The notes below the pieces were generated by a model, which did no database searches, was not told the origin of the DNA, and saw only the letters and a program-made list of their open reading frames with translations. Of a DNA stretch of 64,000 bases, positions 8,119 to 18,373 are shown one piece after another (positions within the stretch are counted from its first letter, which is position 1; every line of letters starts with the position of its first letter). The translations under genes were made by a program, and so were the position numbers. Source of the stretch: an uncultured Clostridia bacterium (lineage in GTDB: Bacteria > Bacillota > Clostridia > Oscillospirales > Ruminococcaceae); NCBI GenBank assembly GCA_946498095.1, contig CAMMMX010000010.1, forward strand, positions 1 through 64,000, written 5' to 3'.

Positions 8119-9405
8119 TTATTCAAAACGGACTTTGATCGCGTTGGCGTGGGCAGTAAGCCTTTCCTTTTCCGCAATCAAAATAACGTCGTCCTTGGCC
8201 TGTTCCAGCGCGTCGCGGGTGTAGTAGATGAAGCTGGATTTTTTGATAAAGCTATCCACCGATAAAGGAGAGAAGAAGCGCGCCGTTCCGCTGGTGGGCA
8301 ATACGTGATTGGGTCCCGCATAATAGTCGCCGAGCGGCTCCGGCGCGTAATGCCCCAAAAAGACCGAACCGGCATTGTCGATCCGCCCGATGTACTCCAT
8401 CGGATTCTCAGCGCAAACCTCGAGATGCTCCGGGGCCAGCTCGTTGGCCAGCTCAACTGCCTGCTCCATCGACCGACACAGCACGATTGCCCCATAGTCC
8501 CGTAGCGAAGCCTCGATGATATCCCGGCGGGACATCTCCTGACACTGACGCGCAAGCTCCTGCGCCGTCTCCTGCGCGACACGTTCACTCGTCGTCAACA
8601 GGATAGCGGATGCCAGACGGTCGTGCTCAGCCTGCGACATCAAATCTGCGGCGAGGAATTTGGGGTTGGCGCTGTCGTCGGCAATGACGAGGATTTCACT
8701 CGGGCCCGCGATCATATCGATGTCCACCGTGCCGTAGAGCAGCTTCTTCGCCGTTGCGACAAAGATGTTGCCCGGACCAACGATTTTGTCCACCTTCGGT
8801 ACGGTTTCCGTTCCATACGCCAGCGCCGCTGCGGCCTGTGCTCCACCCATGAGGAAGACCCGGTCCACGCCGCACAGCGCCGCCGCGACAAGGATATCCT
8901 GGTTCGGCGTGCCGTCCTTGAGCGGAGGCGTTGTCATGATGATCTCCTCCACACCGGCAATTTTCGCCGGGATGGCGTTCATCAGCACCGAGGAGGGGTA
9001 AGCGGCCGTGCCGCCAGGGACGTACAGCCCGACTCGTTTGAGTCCGCGTACGCGCTGCCCCATGATAACGCCGTTTTCCTTTGTGGTGAGGAACCCCTGC
9101 CGCTTCTGTCGGGTATGGTAATCGGTGATGTTCTCCACCGCGTTGAGCATCGCGTTTACGAATGCCGGATCCGCTTGCGTCAGCGCATCGTTGATCACGT
9201 CACGAGGCACTTCGCGGTACTGTGGCAGCTTGCCGTCAAACTTCAGCGTATACGCGTCCACCGCTGTGTCGCCCCGTTCATGTACGTCGTCCAGAATGGC
9301 GGAAACCGTTTCGGTTACCTGTTTGTCTACTTCCCCGCTGCGCTTTTTCAGCGAGGAGAGAAACTCATATTCAGATTTGCCGTCCGCCTTGAGAGATGTA
9401 ATCAT
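8119..9405 (-). CDS. hisD: Histidinol dehydrogenase
   Basis: Last two oxidations of the pathway: L-histidinol to L-histidine with two NAD+. At 428 residues it is full length. Conserved GLYVPGGTAAYPSSVLMNAIPA, GPGNIFVATAKK and AGPSEILVIAD form the NAD and substrate regions, and HVLPTSGTARFFSPLSV the zinc-ligand segment. The ATG overlaps the hisG stop by 4 bases. The gene product must receive histidinol from a phosphatase that is not encoded in this operon. Confidence 0.97.
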   Translation of the reverse strand: MITSLKADGKSEYEFLSSLKKRSGEVDKQVTETVSAILDDVHERGDTAVDAYTLKFDGKLPQYREVPRDVINDALTQADPAFVNAMLNAVENITDYHTRQKRQGFLTTKENGVIMGQRVRGLKRVGLYVPGGTAAYPSSVLMNAIPAKIAGVEEIIMTTPPLKDGTPNQDILVAAALCGVDRVFLMGGAQAAAALAYGTETVPKVDKIVGPGNIFVATAKKLLYGTVDIDMIAGPSEILVIADDSANPKFLAADLMSQAEHDRLASAILLTTSERVAQETAQELARQCQEMSRRDIIEASLRDYGAIVLCRSMEQAVELANELAPEHLEVCAENPMEYIGRIDNAGSVFLGHYAPEPLGDYYAGPNHVLPTSGTARFFSPLSVDSFIKKSSFIYYTRDALEQAKDDVILIAEKERLTAHANAIKVRFE

Positions 9406-10064
9406 TGCCTGTCCGTCCTTTCCCGGGCAATAGCGTGTTCCACGCTGTCCGCAAAATTCTCGATTTCTGTCTGCCTGAACTTGAGGCTGGCCGTGTTGAC
9501 AATCATCCGCGCAGAAATGGCAGCGATTTCCTCAAAAACCTCGAGTCCGTTTTCTTTCAGCGTCGTCCCCGTTTCAACAATGTCGACGATCGCGTCGGAC
9601 AACCCCAGAAGCGGCGCCAGCTCGACGGAGCCTTCAATCTTGACGATGTCCACGTCCATCCCCTTGCTTTCAAAAAAGCCGCGAGCGACGCGGGGATATT
9701 TCGTCGCAATCGTTTTGACTGCATAGCCCTCATAGAAATGGTCGCCCTTCCTGCCAGCAAGGGCAAAGTGGCATCGCCCGAATCCAAGATCGGCGATTTC
9801 AAACACGCTGCGCCCCATTTCCATAATGGTGTCCTTGCCGACGACCCCCAGATCGCAGACGCCGTGCTCGACGTAGGTGATCACATCGTTGGCCTTTGCC
9901 AGTACGACCTCCATATTTAAATCCGGTATCCGCAGAAACAGCCTGCGGCCCTTGTCACGCAGGTCAGAGCAGTCGTGCCCCATGCGCTCGAACAGCCCCA
10001 CCGTGTCCTTTTCCAGACGCCCTTTGGTCAGCGCAATGCGCAAAGGCTTCTCATGATTGAGCAT
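9402..10064 (-). CDS. hisG: ATP phosphoribosyltransferase, short form
   Basis: Committed step: ATP and PRPP to phosphoribosyl-ATP. At 220 residues this is the short HisG lacking the C-terminal histidine-sensing domain, so it needs HisZ, which is encoded just upstream. Motifs: RIALTKGRLEKD, GVCDLGVVGKDTI, and the PRPP loop DIVETGTTLKENGLEV. It overlaps hisZ by 14 bases behind a GGGAGGAAAC site. Histidine feedback is expected to act through HisZ. Confidence 0.96.
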   Translation of the reverse strand: MLNHEKPLRIALTKGRLEKDTVGLFERMGHDCSDLRDKGRRLFLRIPDLNMEVVLAKANDVITYVEHGVCDLGVVGKDTIMEMGRSVFEIADLGFGRCHFALAGRKGDHFYEGYAVKTIATKYPRVARGFFESKGMDVDIVKIEGSVELAPLLGLSDAIVDIVETGTTLKENGLEVFEEIAAISARMIVNTASLKFRQTEIENFADSVEHAIARERTDRQ

Positions 10065-11271
10065 CCGCGTTTCCTCCCACCGTTATGGACTCGATTTCGC
10101 CGCCAACGACATCGATACGGCGAATATGCATAAACTGTGCATAGCTGCGTGCTTCGTCCAGCGACGCGGACAGCGCGTTTTCTACACACAGTCCGCTTTC
10201 AATGAGCCTGTTGGCATGCAAAAGCCCCTTCATCTCATAGCCGTCCTGCGCGTACACCAGCACGTCCGGCGCTTTGGAAAGCGAACCTTGTTTCTCCCGC
10301 AGCAGGACGTTGGCCACCGCGTCGACGTTCACACCAAACCCAATAGCCGGCATATCCACGCCAAAACCGCTGATCAGCGCGTCATAGCGCCCACCGGAAA
10401 GCACCTGCTCGCCGAAGCCCTGCACATAGCCGCAAAAAACCACGCCGGTATAGTAATCGTTGCGATTGACGATGCCCAGATCGATGACGATTTTCCCGTC
10501 ATGCCCCAGCATAGAGAGCTGGCGGTAGGTACGGCGCAGGCGCTTCAGTACCTCCTGGATCTGCGGATCGTCGAACAGAGCGGAGCATCTGTCCAAGACC
10601 TCTTCGCCGCCGAAGAGCCTTGGCAGCTGCTTGAGAGCGTCCGTTACCTCATTGTGCCCGATTTTGTCCAGCAGGTCATTGAGGGCCGGATAGTTCTTCC
10701 GTTCGATGAGCGTACGGATTTCCTCCACGGTATCTTCGTCGACGCACAGCTTTTTTGAAAGGGTGCGGAAAACGCCGATATCGCCGATTTCCAGCCGAAA
10801 GTCCCCGGTATCGCAGACGGACAGAGCTTCAATCGCTGTCGCCAATACTTCCAGGTCGGCGCGCTCTGAATTGCAACCGATGAGCTCCAGCCCCGTCTGC
10901 ATCACCTCATCACGACGCCCGCTCATACTGGGATTGATGGTATGAATGTCCTGGTTATAATACAGCCTCAGGGGCAGCACCGCATTTTTCAGGCGCGTGG
11001 CAACCAGGCGTGCGATGGGCAGCGTGGAGTCGGGACGCAATACCATCAGACGCCCCTTCTGATCCACAAGCTTATACAGAATCTCCTGTGCATAATGGCG
11101 CGTACCGCTGTTGAACACATCGTAAAACTCGACAGCGGGCGTGACCACCTCACAGTAGCCCCTGCTCTGATAGACATGATTCAGTTTACGTTCGATCAGG
11201 CGGCGTGCCTGGCACTCGTCAAACAAGAGATCCTTCGTACCCTCCGGCGTAATCAGATCATTGCGCTTCAT
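10051..11271 (-). CDS. hisZ: ATP phosphoribosyltransferase regulatory subunit
   Basis: Histidyl-tRNA synthetase paralogue, 406 residues, that binds HisG-short and confers activity and histidine feedback. A class II synthetase core is visible (TPAVEFYDVFNSG, LVDQKGRLMVLRPDSTLPIAR, then GIVNRNDYYTGVVFCGY and SGGRYDALISGFG). The anticodon-binding domain typical of a true HisRS is not apparent. Coupling to hisG supports HisZ over HisS. First gene of the his operon, 62 bases after the NUDIX gene; I could not identify a separate his promoter or leader in that gap. Confidence 0.93.
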   Translation of the reverse strand: MKRNDLITPEGTKDLLFDECQARRLIERKLNHVYQSRGYCEVVTPAVEFYDVFNSGTRHYAQEILYKLVDQKGRLMVLRPDSTLPIARLVATRLKNAVLPLRLYYNQDIHTINPSMSGRRDEVMQTGLELIGCNSERADLEVLATAIEALSVCDTGDFRLEIGDIGVFRTLSKKLCVDEDTVEEIRTLIERKNYPALNDLLDKIGHNEVTDALKQLPRLFGGEEVLDRCSALFDDPQIQEVLKRLRRTYRQLSMLGHDGKIVIDLGIVNRNDYYTGVVFCGYVQGFGEQVLSGGRYDALISGFGVDMPAIGFGVNVDAVANVLLREKQGSLSKAPDVLVYAQDGYEMKGLLHANRLIESGLCVENALSASLDEARSYAQFMHIRRIDVVGGEIESITVGGNADAQS

Positions 11272-11333
11272 GAGACTTCTCCATTCTTTTTCGCTTTATC
11301 ACGCTAATATATTATCATAATCAAGCACATCTG

Positions 11334-11780
11334 TCAAGGCTTTTCTTGACCGTCGTCCAAGCTGCTACCCCATAGGATTTGCTCTTTGTACATCTCCACC
11401 TGCTGCAGCATATGGCCGATGTTGCCCTCCCCGGCGTAAAGCGCCATGTCGAAGAAATCATGATAAAGATCGCTCCAATACAGCGGATGCGCCTCTTCAC
11501 GCAGCGTTACGGAATGAGAAAGGCGTCCGGCGTAAACCTGGACGTAACAGTCCTGATAATAATAAGTGAAGTCCATGATATGGGAAAGGCGGATGTCCGC
11601 GCGGGAGATACCCGTTTCTTCATACAGCTCACGGTAAGCCGCGGATTCGCCGTCTTCTCCTGGTTCGATCTTGCCGCCTGGGAAGTTGGAGAGACCCTTG
11701 TACGGCTCCTTCCGGCGGCGACACATCAAGACATGCGCGCCGTCCGGTGCGTATACCATCACGCAGTTATACCCTCTCAT
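11334..11780 (-). CDS. NUDIX hydrolase (8-oxo-dGTPase-like)
   Basis: A 148-residue NUDIX protein with box GGKIEPGEDGESAAYRELYEETGI (residues about 35-58; key G, E, REL and EE present). It opens with NCVMVYAPDGAHVLMCRRRKEPYKGLSNFPGG, the arrangement of MutT-type enzymes that sanitise nucleotides. Substrate is not determinable from sequence. It sits 42 bases downstream of polC and 62 bases upstream of hisZ on the same strand. Confidence 0.85.
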   Translation of the reverse strand: MRGYNCVMVYAPDGAHVLMCRRRKEPYKGLSNFPGGKIEPGEDGESAAYRELYEETGISRADIRLSHIMDFTYYYQDCYVQVYAGRLSHSVTLREEAHPLYWSDLYHDFFDMALYAGEGNIGHMLQQVEMYKEQILWGSSLDDGQEKP

Positions 11781-11822
11781 TCTCCCGCTTCCTTCCTTGG
11801 ACGAACAAAAACGCCCTGCTTC

Positions 11823-14800
11823 TTAACCAAACAACGAAATCTGACTGGATTTCGGCAGTCCCGACATGGCTCCCGCCGCCTCCAACGTCTCAATCACCGC
11901 TTTGGAGACGCCGCTGCGCGACTGTACGTCCTCCATTGAAATGTACGGCCCCTCCTGTGACGCCTTTTGCAAGTTCTGCGCAGCAGCCTCGCCAACCCCC
12001 TTCAGGGCGGTGAAAGGAAGGCGGATTTTCCCGTCCTCCAACGTATACCGCGTCGCGTCCGACTTGTAGATGTCGACCGGCAGGAACTCATAGCCACGGC
12101 AAAGCATTTCGTTGATAATCTGCAATGTTGTATAGGTATCCTCGTCCTTGACGCTACGTTCGTTGCCCATCGCTTTCAGTTCGTCCAGACGCATCCGGAC
12201 AGCTGCCTTCCCTTTCACGGCGGATTCCGCGTCAAAATCGCCGCCGCGCACGGTAAAGAAGGCCGCGTAGAATTCCAGCGGATAGTAAATCTTGTACCAT
12301 CCCAGGCGGATAGCTGCAATGACGTACGCCGCAGCGTGCGCCTTGGGGAACATGTATTTGATTTTCATACAGCTGTCAATATACCATTGGGGTACGTCAT
12401 GGCTAAGCATGGCGTCAATATGTTCCTGGGTCAGCAGCTTGGACGCGTTGCCCTTACGGGTAATCTCCATGATTTTGAAAGCCATCCCCGGTTCCAGCCC
12501 TTTATATATGAGGTAGGTCATGATACTGTCACGCGTACCAATGACCTCGCTGATGGTGCAAACGCCGTCCCGGATCAGATCCTGCGCGTTGTTGAGCCAG
12601 ACATCGGTACCATGGGACAACCCGGAAATCTGTAAAAGGTCGGAAAAAGTCTTAGGCTGTGCGTCAATCAGCATACCGCGGACAAAGTTTGTGCCCATTT
12701 CCGGCAACGCAAAGGTCCCTGTTTCACTGTCGATGTCTCCCGGCGTCACGCCCAGGGCCTCCGTTGACGTAAACAGACTCAGCACTTTGGGATCGCTCAT
12801 GGGAACGTCATTTGTTTTGTAGCCGGTCAAATCCTCCAGGTGCTTGTACAGCGTCGGTACATCATGCCCGAGGATATCCAGCTTGAGGATGGTGTCATGC
12901 AGCGAATGGAAGTCGAAGTGGGTGGTGATGATGTCGCTGTCCACGCTGTCTGCCGGATGCTGCACCGGCGTAAAGTCGTAAACCTCGTAGTCGTTGGGGA
13001 CGACGACCATCCCGCCCGGGTGCTGCCCCGTTGTCCGCTTGACGCCCGCGCAGCCCTTGGACAGCCGGTCCTCCTCCGCTTTATGTACGACCAGTCCCTT
13101 GTCGTCGAGGTACTTTTTGACAAAGCCGTAGGCCGTCTTATCCGCGACGGATGAAATTGTACCTGCCTTGAAGACGTGGTCGGATCCGAAGAGCTCTTCG
13201 GTGTACTTATGGGCGCTTCCCTGGTACTCGCCGGAGAAGTTGAGGTCGATATCCGGCGACTTATCGCCATTAAAGCCAAGGAAGGTCTCGAAGGGGATGT
13301 CATGCCCGTCCTGCTTCATGCGCGTGCCACATTTCGGACAGTCCTTTGGCGGCAGGTCGAAGCCGGAGCCGACAGTACCGTCCGCGATAAACTCGCTGTA
13401 CTGGCATTGGGGGCAGACATAATGCGGCGGCAGCGGGTTGACCTCTGAAATGCCGGACATCGTCGCAACAAACGACGACCCGACGCTTCCCCGTGATCCG
13501 ACGAGGTAACCGTTTTCCTCCGATTTAGCCACCAGCTTCTGGGCGATCATGTACAATACCGCAAAGCCGTGCTTGATAATGGAACCAAGCTCCCGATCCA
13601 GACGGTTTTTGACAATATCGGGAAGCGGATCCCCATAGATCGCTTTGGCGCGCTCCCAGGTGATACGCTGCAAATCCTCGTCCGAGCCTTCAATAGACGG
13701 CGGATAAGTCCCTTTCGGGATGGGGCGGACATCGGGATCTATCATATCCGCAATTTTATTCGGGTTCTCGATGACGACCTCACGCGCTTTTTCCTCCCCC
13801 AGGTAAGAAAATTCGTCCAGCATTTCCTGCGTCGTACGGAAGTAAAGCGGAGGCTGGTTTCCCGCGTCCTTGAACTTCATACCTGCCATCAGGATTTCGC
13901 GGTAGATTGCGTCCTCTTTATTGAGGAAGTGTGCGTCACAGGTTGCAACCACAGGCTTGCCGAGCTTTTCGCCCAGGCGAATAATCGTCCGATTGTATTC
14001 CTTCAGCTTCTCCGGCCCCTCCACCATACCGCTGCGGATCATAAATTCGTTATTCCCCAGCGGCTGGATTTCCAGAAAATCATAAAACTCCGCGATGCGA
14101 CACAGCTCCGCCCAAGGACGTCCTGACGCAACTGCCTGGTATAGCTCCCCCGCCTCACAAGCGCTGCCGACCAACAACCCCTCCCTAAGCTTGATGAGCT
14201 CGCTCTTGGGGATACGCGGGTTTCTGTAATAATATTTCAGATGCCCCATGGACACCAGCTTATACAGGTTTTTCAAACCTGTTTTGTTTTTTACGAGTGT
14301 AATTTGATGGTAGGCGCGCAACTTAGCGGGATTGGACTCTCCAAGTCCACCGTTAATCTGTGAGACGGACTCGACGCCCTTTTCCGCCAGCATTCGGGTA
14401 AAGCGCAGGAAAATCGCCGCCAGCATCCGCGCATCGTCACAGGCGCGGTGATGGTTAAACTTGCCCAGTTTCAGCGCGTCAGCGACGGTATTGAGCTTAT
14501 GGTTGGAAAGGTCGGGCAGCAGTCCGCGCGCCATGACCACCGTGTCGATCGACGTGTTGTTGTAAGTACGGGAGCAGCGCTCGCAGGCTGCGCGAAGGAA
14601 GGATGTGTCAAAGGGCGCGTTATGCGCCACCAGGACGGCGTTTTCACCGCAAAAGGTGTAGAACTGTTCCAGGGCCTCCTTTTCCACAGGGGCGTCTTTG
14701 ACCATTTCGTCCGTAATACCAGTCAATTCGGTAATCTTTGCCGGAATGGGCTTGAGCGGGTTGACGAAGGTGTTGAACTCCTCGACCACTTCTCCATTCT

Positions 14801-16142
14801 TAACCCGAACCGCACCGATTTCGGTGATCTGTTCCGTGGCGCTGCTCAGCCCCGTTGTTTCCAGGTCGAATACGATAAACTCATCGTTTAAGGGCCGATC
14901 ATCGTCGCCGTCAACGGCGGACATGCAGTCATTGACCGAATAGGCCTCCACGCCGTAAATGACCTTGAACTCGCCGCCGTCCTTGCGGATTTTCTCCACC
15001 GCGTTCATCGCGTCAGGATAGGCCTGCACCACGCCATGATCCGTAATAGCGATCGCCTTATGTCCCCATTTGTAGGCGCGTTCGATCACCTCGGCTGTTT
15101 TAATGGTGGCGTCCATCGTAGACATATTGGTATGTAAATGAAGCTCGACACGTTTTTCCGGCGCGTCGTCCGTCTTTTCCTCAAGTTTCGCCATCATAAT
15201 GTCCACCGGACGGATGACCACCTCATTGTCGTAGCGGTCAAGGCTGGCTTCGCCGCGTACAACCACCGCGCAGCCTTTTTTAATTTTTTCCACCGGCTCG
15301 GCTTTCGCGTTTTCCAGGATGATTTTCAGCGTGTTGGAGCTGGTATAGTCCGTAAAATTGATGGAAAAAATCTGCTTGGAACCGTCCCGTGTCGCACGCT
15401 GTTCGACTGCGAATACCTCGCCCCAGACAACAACACGCCCACTTTCCGCAGTCACGTCCCGCAATGGGATTGGCGTATCGTTGATTTTACGCCCAAGCAC
15501 CACGACGACGCCTTCATTGGAAAGCGGCAGCCCGGAAAAATCTACACGTATGGTCTTTTCGGTCACAGATGCCTTCGGCTTGTCCGGCTTCTGCGGTAAT
15601 ACGGCAGGCGGTGCGACCTGAGCGATCGACTGTGCGTGCGCTTTTTCATCGATAGACAGAATGCCGTCAAAAGCGACCGTTATATGCAAGGAATACTGCT
15701 CATGAATAAGCTGTGACAGCTGCTGGTCAAAGCCGGAATGGAGCAGCAAGCTATGCCCACCATGTGCAAGCGTCAAGGTCAGCACCTTTTCCTGCGGGTC
15801 ATAGTCCGCTACCGCGTCGTCGAGGTATCCGTTGACGACGCTGGCGCGTCGCTTGAGTTCTGGCACCAGATCCGGAAAGGCGTCCGCGCTAAACAGGTCC
15901 GGCGTATATTTCGGCAATACCTGAAACTGCCGGATCCGCATGGCTTCCTGCATCACCTCACCGAACGCCTCCAGCTCCCGCGAAGAAATCCGCTGGCGGA
16001 ACACCGCTGTTACCGTTACGGAACATTTTTCCCTGCTGATTTCCAGGGACAACACTTCTCCTGTTCTAAGCTTGTCCGGAATGACTTGTCTATGTTGGGA
16101 AAACAATTCCTCCAAAAACCGCCGTCCCGTCTCTTGCGACAT
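11823..16142 (-). CDS. polC: DNA polymerase III alpha subunit, Gram-positive PolC type
   Basis: Main replicative polymerase with built-in proofreading, 1439 residues. Domain order is that of PolC: N-terminal domain, OB fold (about 200-310), PHP beginning [16 protein letters not shown] (about 335), a DEDD 3'-5' exonuclease inserted in PHP ([13 protein letters not shown] and [10 protein letters not shown]), the rest of PHP, then polymerase palm/fingers. [16 protein letters not shown] and the catalytic [13 protein letters not shown] surround a zinc-like CPQC...CPKC motif. The C-terminal HhH region precedes a KSSQISLFG end. Start 16142 (MSQETG) has AGGAAGG 8 bases upstream; the ATG at 16208 has none. 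Confidence 0.97.
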   Translation of the reverse strand: MSQETGRRFLEELFSQHRQVIPDKLRTGEVLSLEISREKCSVTVTAVFRQRISSRELEAFGEVMQEAMRIRQFQVLPKYTPDLFSADAFPDLVPELKRRASVVNGYLDDAVADYDPQEKVLTLTLAHGGHSLLLHSGFDQQLSQLIHEQYSLHITVAFDGILSIDEKAHAQSIAQVAPPAVLPQKPDKPKASVTEKTIRVDFSGLPLSNEGVVVVLGRKINDTPIPLRDVTAESGRVVVWGEVFAVEQRATRDGSKQIFSINFTDYTSSNTLKIILENAKAEPVEKIKKGCAVVVRGEASLDRYDNEVVIRPVDIMMAKLEEKTDDAPEKRVELHLHTNMSTMDATIKTAEVIERAYKWGHKAIAITDHGVVQAYPDAMNAVEKIRKDGGEFKVIYGVEAYSVNDCMSAVDGDDDRPLNDEFIVFDLETTGLSSATEQITEIGAVRVKNGEVVEEFNTFVNPLKPIPAKITELTGITDEMVKDAPVEKEALEQFYTFCGENAVLVAHNAPFDTSFLRAACERCSRTYNNTSIDTVVMARGLLPDLSNHKLNTVADALKLGKFNHHRACDDARMLAAIFLRFTRMLAEKGVESVSQINGGLGESNPAKLRAYHQITLVKNKTGLKNLYKLVSMGHLKYYYRNPRIPKSELIKLREGLLVGSACEAGELYQAVASGRPWAELCRIAEFYDFLEIQPLGNNEFMIRSGMVEGPEKLKEYNRTIIRLGEKLGKPVVATCDAHFLNKEDAIYREILMAGMKFKDAGNQPPLYFRTTQEMLDEFSYLGEEKAREVVIENPNKIADMIDPDVRPIPKGTYPPSIEGSDEDLQRITWERAKAIYGDPLPDIVKNRLDRELGSIIKHGFAVLYMIAQKLVAKSEENGYLVGSRGSVGSSFVATMSGISEVNPLPPHYVCPQCQYSEFIADGTVGSGFDLPPKDCPKCGTRMKQDGHDIPFETFLGFNGDKSPDIDLNFSGEYQGSAHKYTEELFGSDHVFKAGTISSVADKTAYGFVKKYLDDKGLVVHKAEEDRLSKGCAGVKRTTGQHPGGMVVVPNDYEVYDFTPVQHPADSVDSDIITTHFDFHSLHDTILKLDILGHDVPTLYKHLEDLTGYKTNDVPMSDPKVLSLFTSTEALGVTPGDIDSETGTFALPEMGTNFVRGMLIDAQPKTFSDLLQISGLSHGTDVWLNNAQDLIRDGVCTISEVIGTRDSIMTYLIYKGLEPGMAFKIMEITRKGNASKLLTQEHIDAMLSHDVPQWYIDSCMKIKYMFPKAHAAAYVIAAIRLGWYKIYYPLEFYAAFFTVRGGDFDAESAVKGKAAVRMRLDELKAMGNERSVKDEDTYTTLQIINEMLCRGYEFLPVDIYKSDATRYTLEDGKIRLPFTALKGVGEAAAQNLQKASQEGPYISMEDVQSRSGVSKAVIETLEAAGAMSGLPKSSQISLFG

Positions 16143-16241
16143 CCTACTGTTCCTTCCTTTCGACACGCCGGCCGCTTGGAATCCCAAAACGTCGCCGGCT
16201 ATCCACACCGCCGTATGCGGCGTGCGTAGATCACAGCTTCC

Positions 16242-17291
16242 CTATAAGTTCTCTATCTCTTCCAGCAGCTGCTTTAACAGCTCATCTTCCGGCACTTTAC
16301 GCAGAATCTTCCCTTTCTTGAACAGCAAGCCGCAACCGTCCCCTCCCGCGATACCGAGATCCGCTTCGCTTGCTTCCCCCGGTCCATTGACGGCACAGCC
16401 CATGACTGCGACCTTGATGTTCTTATGGATGTCCTGAACGGCCTCTTCCACTTCCTGTGCAAGCTTTATCAAATTGATCTTGGTCCGTCCGCAGGTCGGG
16501 CAGGACACGACTGTCACTGTCGGCCGGCCGTACCTGTCCAAAGCGCGCAGGATGTCCCGTGCCGCGTAAACTTCCCGTACCGGATCCGCAGTCAGCGAGA
16601 CACGGATCGTATCGCCAATCCCGTCCAGCAGCAATGCGCCGATCCCAATCGCAGACTTGATAAGCCCCATCCGTTCGCTTCCGGCTTCCGTCACCCCAAG
16701 GTGCAGCGGATAGTCGCATTGCTCTGCCAACAGCCGATACGCCTGCGCCATCATCGCTACGTCGGAGGACTTGAGGGAAATCACGATGTCGTCGAAGTCA
16801 TGCTGGTTGAGCAGTCGCACATGGTACAGGGCGCTGTCTATCATCGCCTGTGCGGTCGGATGGCCATACCGTGCCAGGATCTCCTTTTCCAGCGAACCCG
16901 CGTTGACACCAATCCGGATGGGGATGCCTTTTTCCCGACAAGCCTTCGCCACCTGAGCAACCCGGTCGTCCCCGCCGATATTTCCGGGATTAATGCGGAT
17001 TTTGTCCACCCCGGCAGCTACGCATTCCAGTGCGATACGGTAATCAAAATGGATGTCCGCTACAACCGGAACAGACACCGCTTCTTTTAGGGCCGGGATG
17101 AGCCGCACGCTTTCCAGATCCGGAACTGCAGCACGGATGACCTCGCATCCTGCCCGCTCCAGTTCCTGCGCTTGCCCGACACTGCGCCCAATGTCCCGCG
17201 CCGGGACGTTGAGCATGGATTGGATGGACACGTAGCCGTCGCCGAATGTGACGCCGCCTGCACGCACTTGTTTGACTGTCCTTTTTTTCAT
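16242..17291 (-). CDS. ispG: (E)-4-hydroxy-3-methylbut-2-enyl-diphosphate synthase
   Basis: Iron-sulfur enzyme of the MEP isoprenoid pathway, converting MEcPP to HMBPP. The 349-residue bacterial form has a TIM barrel (VADIHFDYRIAL, KIRINPGNIGG) and a C-terminal [4Fe-4S] domain with SCPTCGRTKINL and MGCAVNGPGEASEADLGIAGG supplying three cysteines and the glutamate ligand. It lies between polC and rseP, with dxr of the same pathway two genes upstream. Confidence 0.97.
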   Translation of the reverse strand: MKKRTVKQVRAGGVTFGDGYVSIQSMLNVPARDIGRSVGQAQELERAGCEVIRAAVPDLESVRLIPALKEAVSVPVVADIHFDYRIALECVAAGVDKIRINPGNIGGDDRVAQVAKACREKGIPIRIGVNAGSLEKEILARYGHPTAQAMIDSALYHVRLLNQHDFDDIVISLKSSDVAMMAQAYRLLAEQCDYPLHLGVTEAGSERMGLIKSAIGIGALLLDGIGDTIRVSLTADPVREVYAARDILRALDRYGRPTVTVVSCPTCGRTKINLIKLAQEVEEAVQDIHKNIKVAVMGCAVNGPGEASEADLGIAGGDGCGLLFKKGKILRKVPEDELLKQLLEEIENL

Positions 17292-17338
17292 ACGTCCTCC
17301 TACCCCCTGGCGGGGAAAAGATCGGTATCCCGCAGCCG

Positions 17339-18373
17339 TCAGAACAGCCGCAGGATATCGTTAATCGTAACAAATATCATCAAGAGGAACAGCAGTATCA
17401 TTCCGGCAAAATGGACATATCCTTCGTACTGCGGTTTGATTGGCTTGCGCCGGATCGCCTCAATAATGAGGAAGACAAGCCGTCCCCCATCCAGCGCTGG
17501 TAGGGGTAACAGATTAAAAATACCGACGTTTATCGTAATGAATGCGACAATATTCAGCAATGCGCTGATATCGATACTGGCTGCCTGCCCGATGGCGTCG
17601 ATGACGCCCACCGGACCGGATAGATCGTTGAGGCCGTACCGCCCTGTTACCAGATCGATTAACGTCACCCATATCAAGCGCGCGGTCGACGCCGTCTGCC
17701 GGAAAGTGTAGTTCAGCACATTGAGAAACGTCTTCGGTGTGGCCTTGACTACAAAGTCAGGAACGATCATCCTCTGGCCATTTTCTTCCTTCATCTGGAA
17801 CTGCACCGCGTCCAGCTTGACCTTCTTGCCGTCGCGAAGAACCACCATATCCACGATGCCGTCGCTGTCGTTGAGCATCTCGTAGACAATATCGTTGCTG
17901 ATGAACATGGTACGTCCTTTGACCTTGAGGATGGTATCCCCCTCCTGCAGGCCGGTCTGTTGCGTCGTCGCCCCTTCGCTGAACTGGCTGACTGTCGTGG
18001 AACCGAGGGCTGGCGAAGTCGACACCATAATCAGCACGACGATAAAACCAAGGATGAGGTTCATCACCGCACCGGCGGCTACCACACAAATCCGCACCCA
18101 TACCTTTTTATTGCAAAACGCACGGTTATCCTCGCTTTCGCTGTCTTCCCCTTCCATCTGGCAAAAGCCGCCGATTGGCAGTAGCCGCAGCGCATATTTG
18201 GTTTCGCCTTTGGTAAAATGAAAAAGCGTCGGCCCCATACCGAGCGCGAACTCCTGCACCCGGATGCCCGCCGCCTTAGCCACTAAGAAATGGCCCAACT
18301 CATGGATAAATATAATCAGTCCAAAAACGAGTATCGCGATAATGATTCCGACCAAGCCCTCATCCCTTTCCAT
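17339..18373 (-). CDS. rseP: Site-2 intramembrane zinc metalloprotease (RseP/RasP)
   Basis: Cleaves membrane-embedded anti-sigma factors and remnant signal peptides. The 344 residues begin with a membrane helix holding HELGH (24-28), have a PDZ-like domain (about 115-190: LQEGDTILKVKGRTM), a second zinc-ligand segment NLLPLPALDGGRLVF, and C-terminal membrane helices. The ATG overlaps dxr by 14 bases but has a poor ribosome site. A TTG at 18355, after AAAGGGATGAGGGC, would give MVGIIIAILVF and is a credible alternative start. Confidence 0.94.
   Translation of the reverse strand: MERDEGLVGIIIAILVFGLIIFIHELGHFLVAKAAGIRVQEFALGMGPTLFHFTKGETKYALRLLPIGGFCQMEGEDSESEDNRAFCNKKVWVRICVVAAGAVMNLILGFIVVLIMVSTSPALGSTTVSQFSEGATTQQTGLQEGDTILKVKGRTMFISNDIVYEMLNDSDGIVDMVVLRDGKKVKLDAVQFQMKEENGQRMIVPDFVVKATPKTFLNVLNYTFRQTASTARLIWVTLIDLVTGRYGLNDLSGPVGVIDAIGQAASIDISALLNIVAFITINVGIFNLLPLPALDGGRLVFLIIEAIRRKPIKPQYEGYVHFAGMILLFLLMIFVTINDILRLF

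Noticed and set aside
10051-11271. Histidyl-tRNA synthetase (hisS)
   Set aside because: Length, lack of an apparent anticodon-binding domain and coupling to short hisG favour HisZ.
11272-11333. T-box or his leader attenuator before hisZ
   Set aside because: The gap is only 62 bases; no T-box sequence, no run of His codons and no terminator stem were found. The his genes may be read through from the polC transcript.
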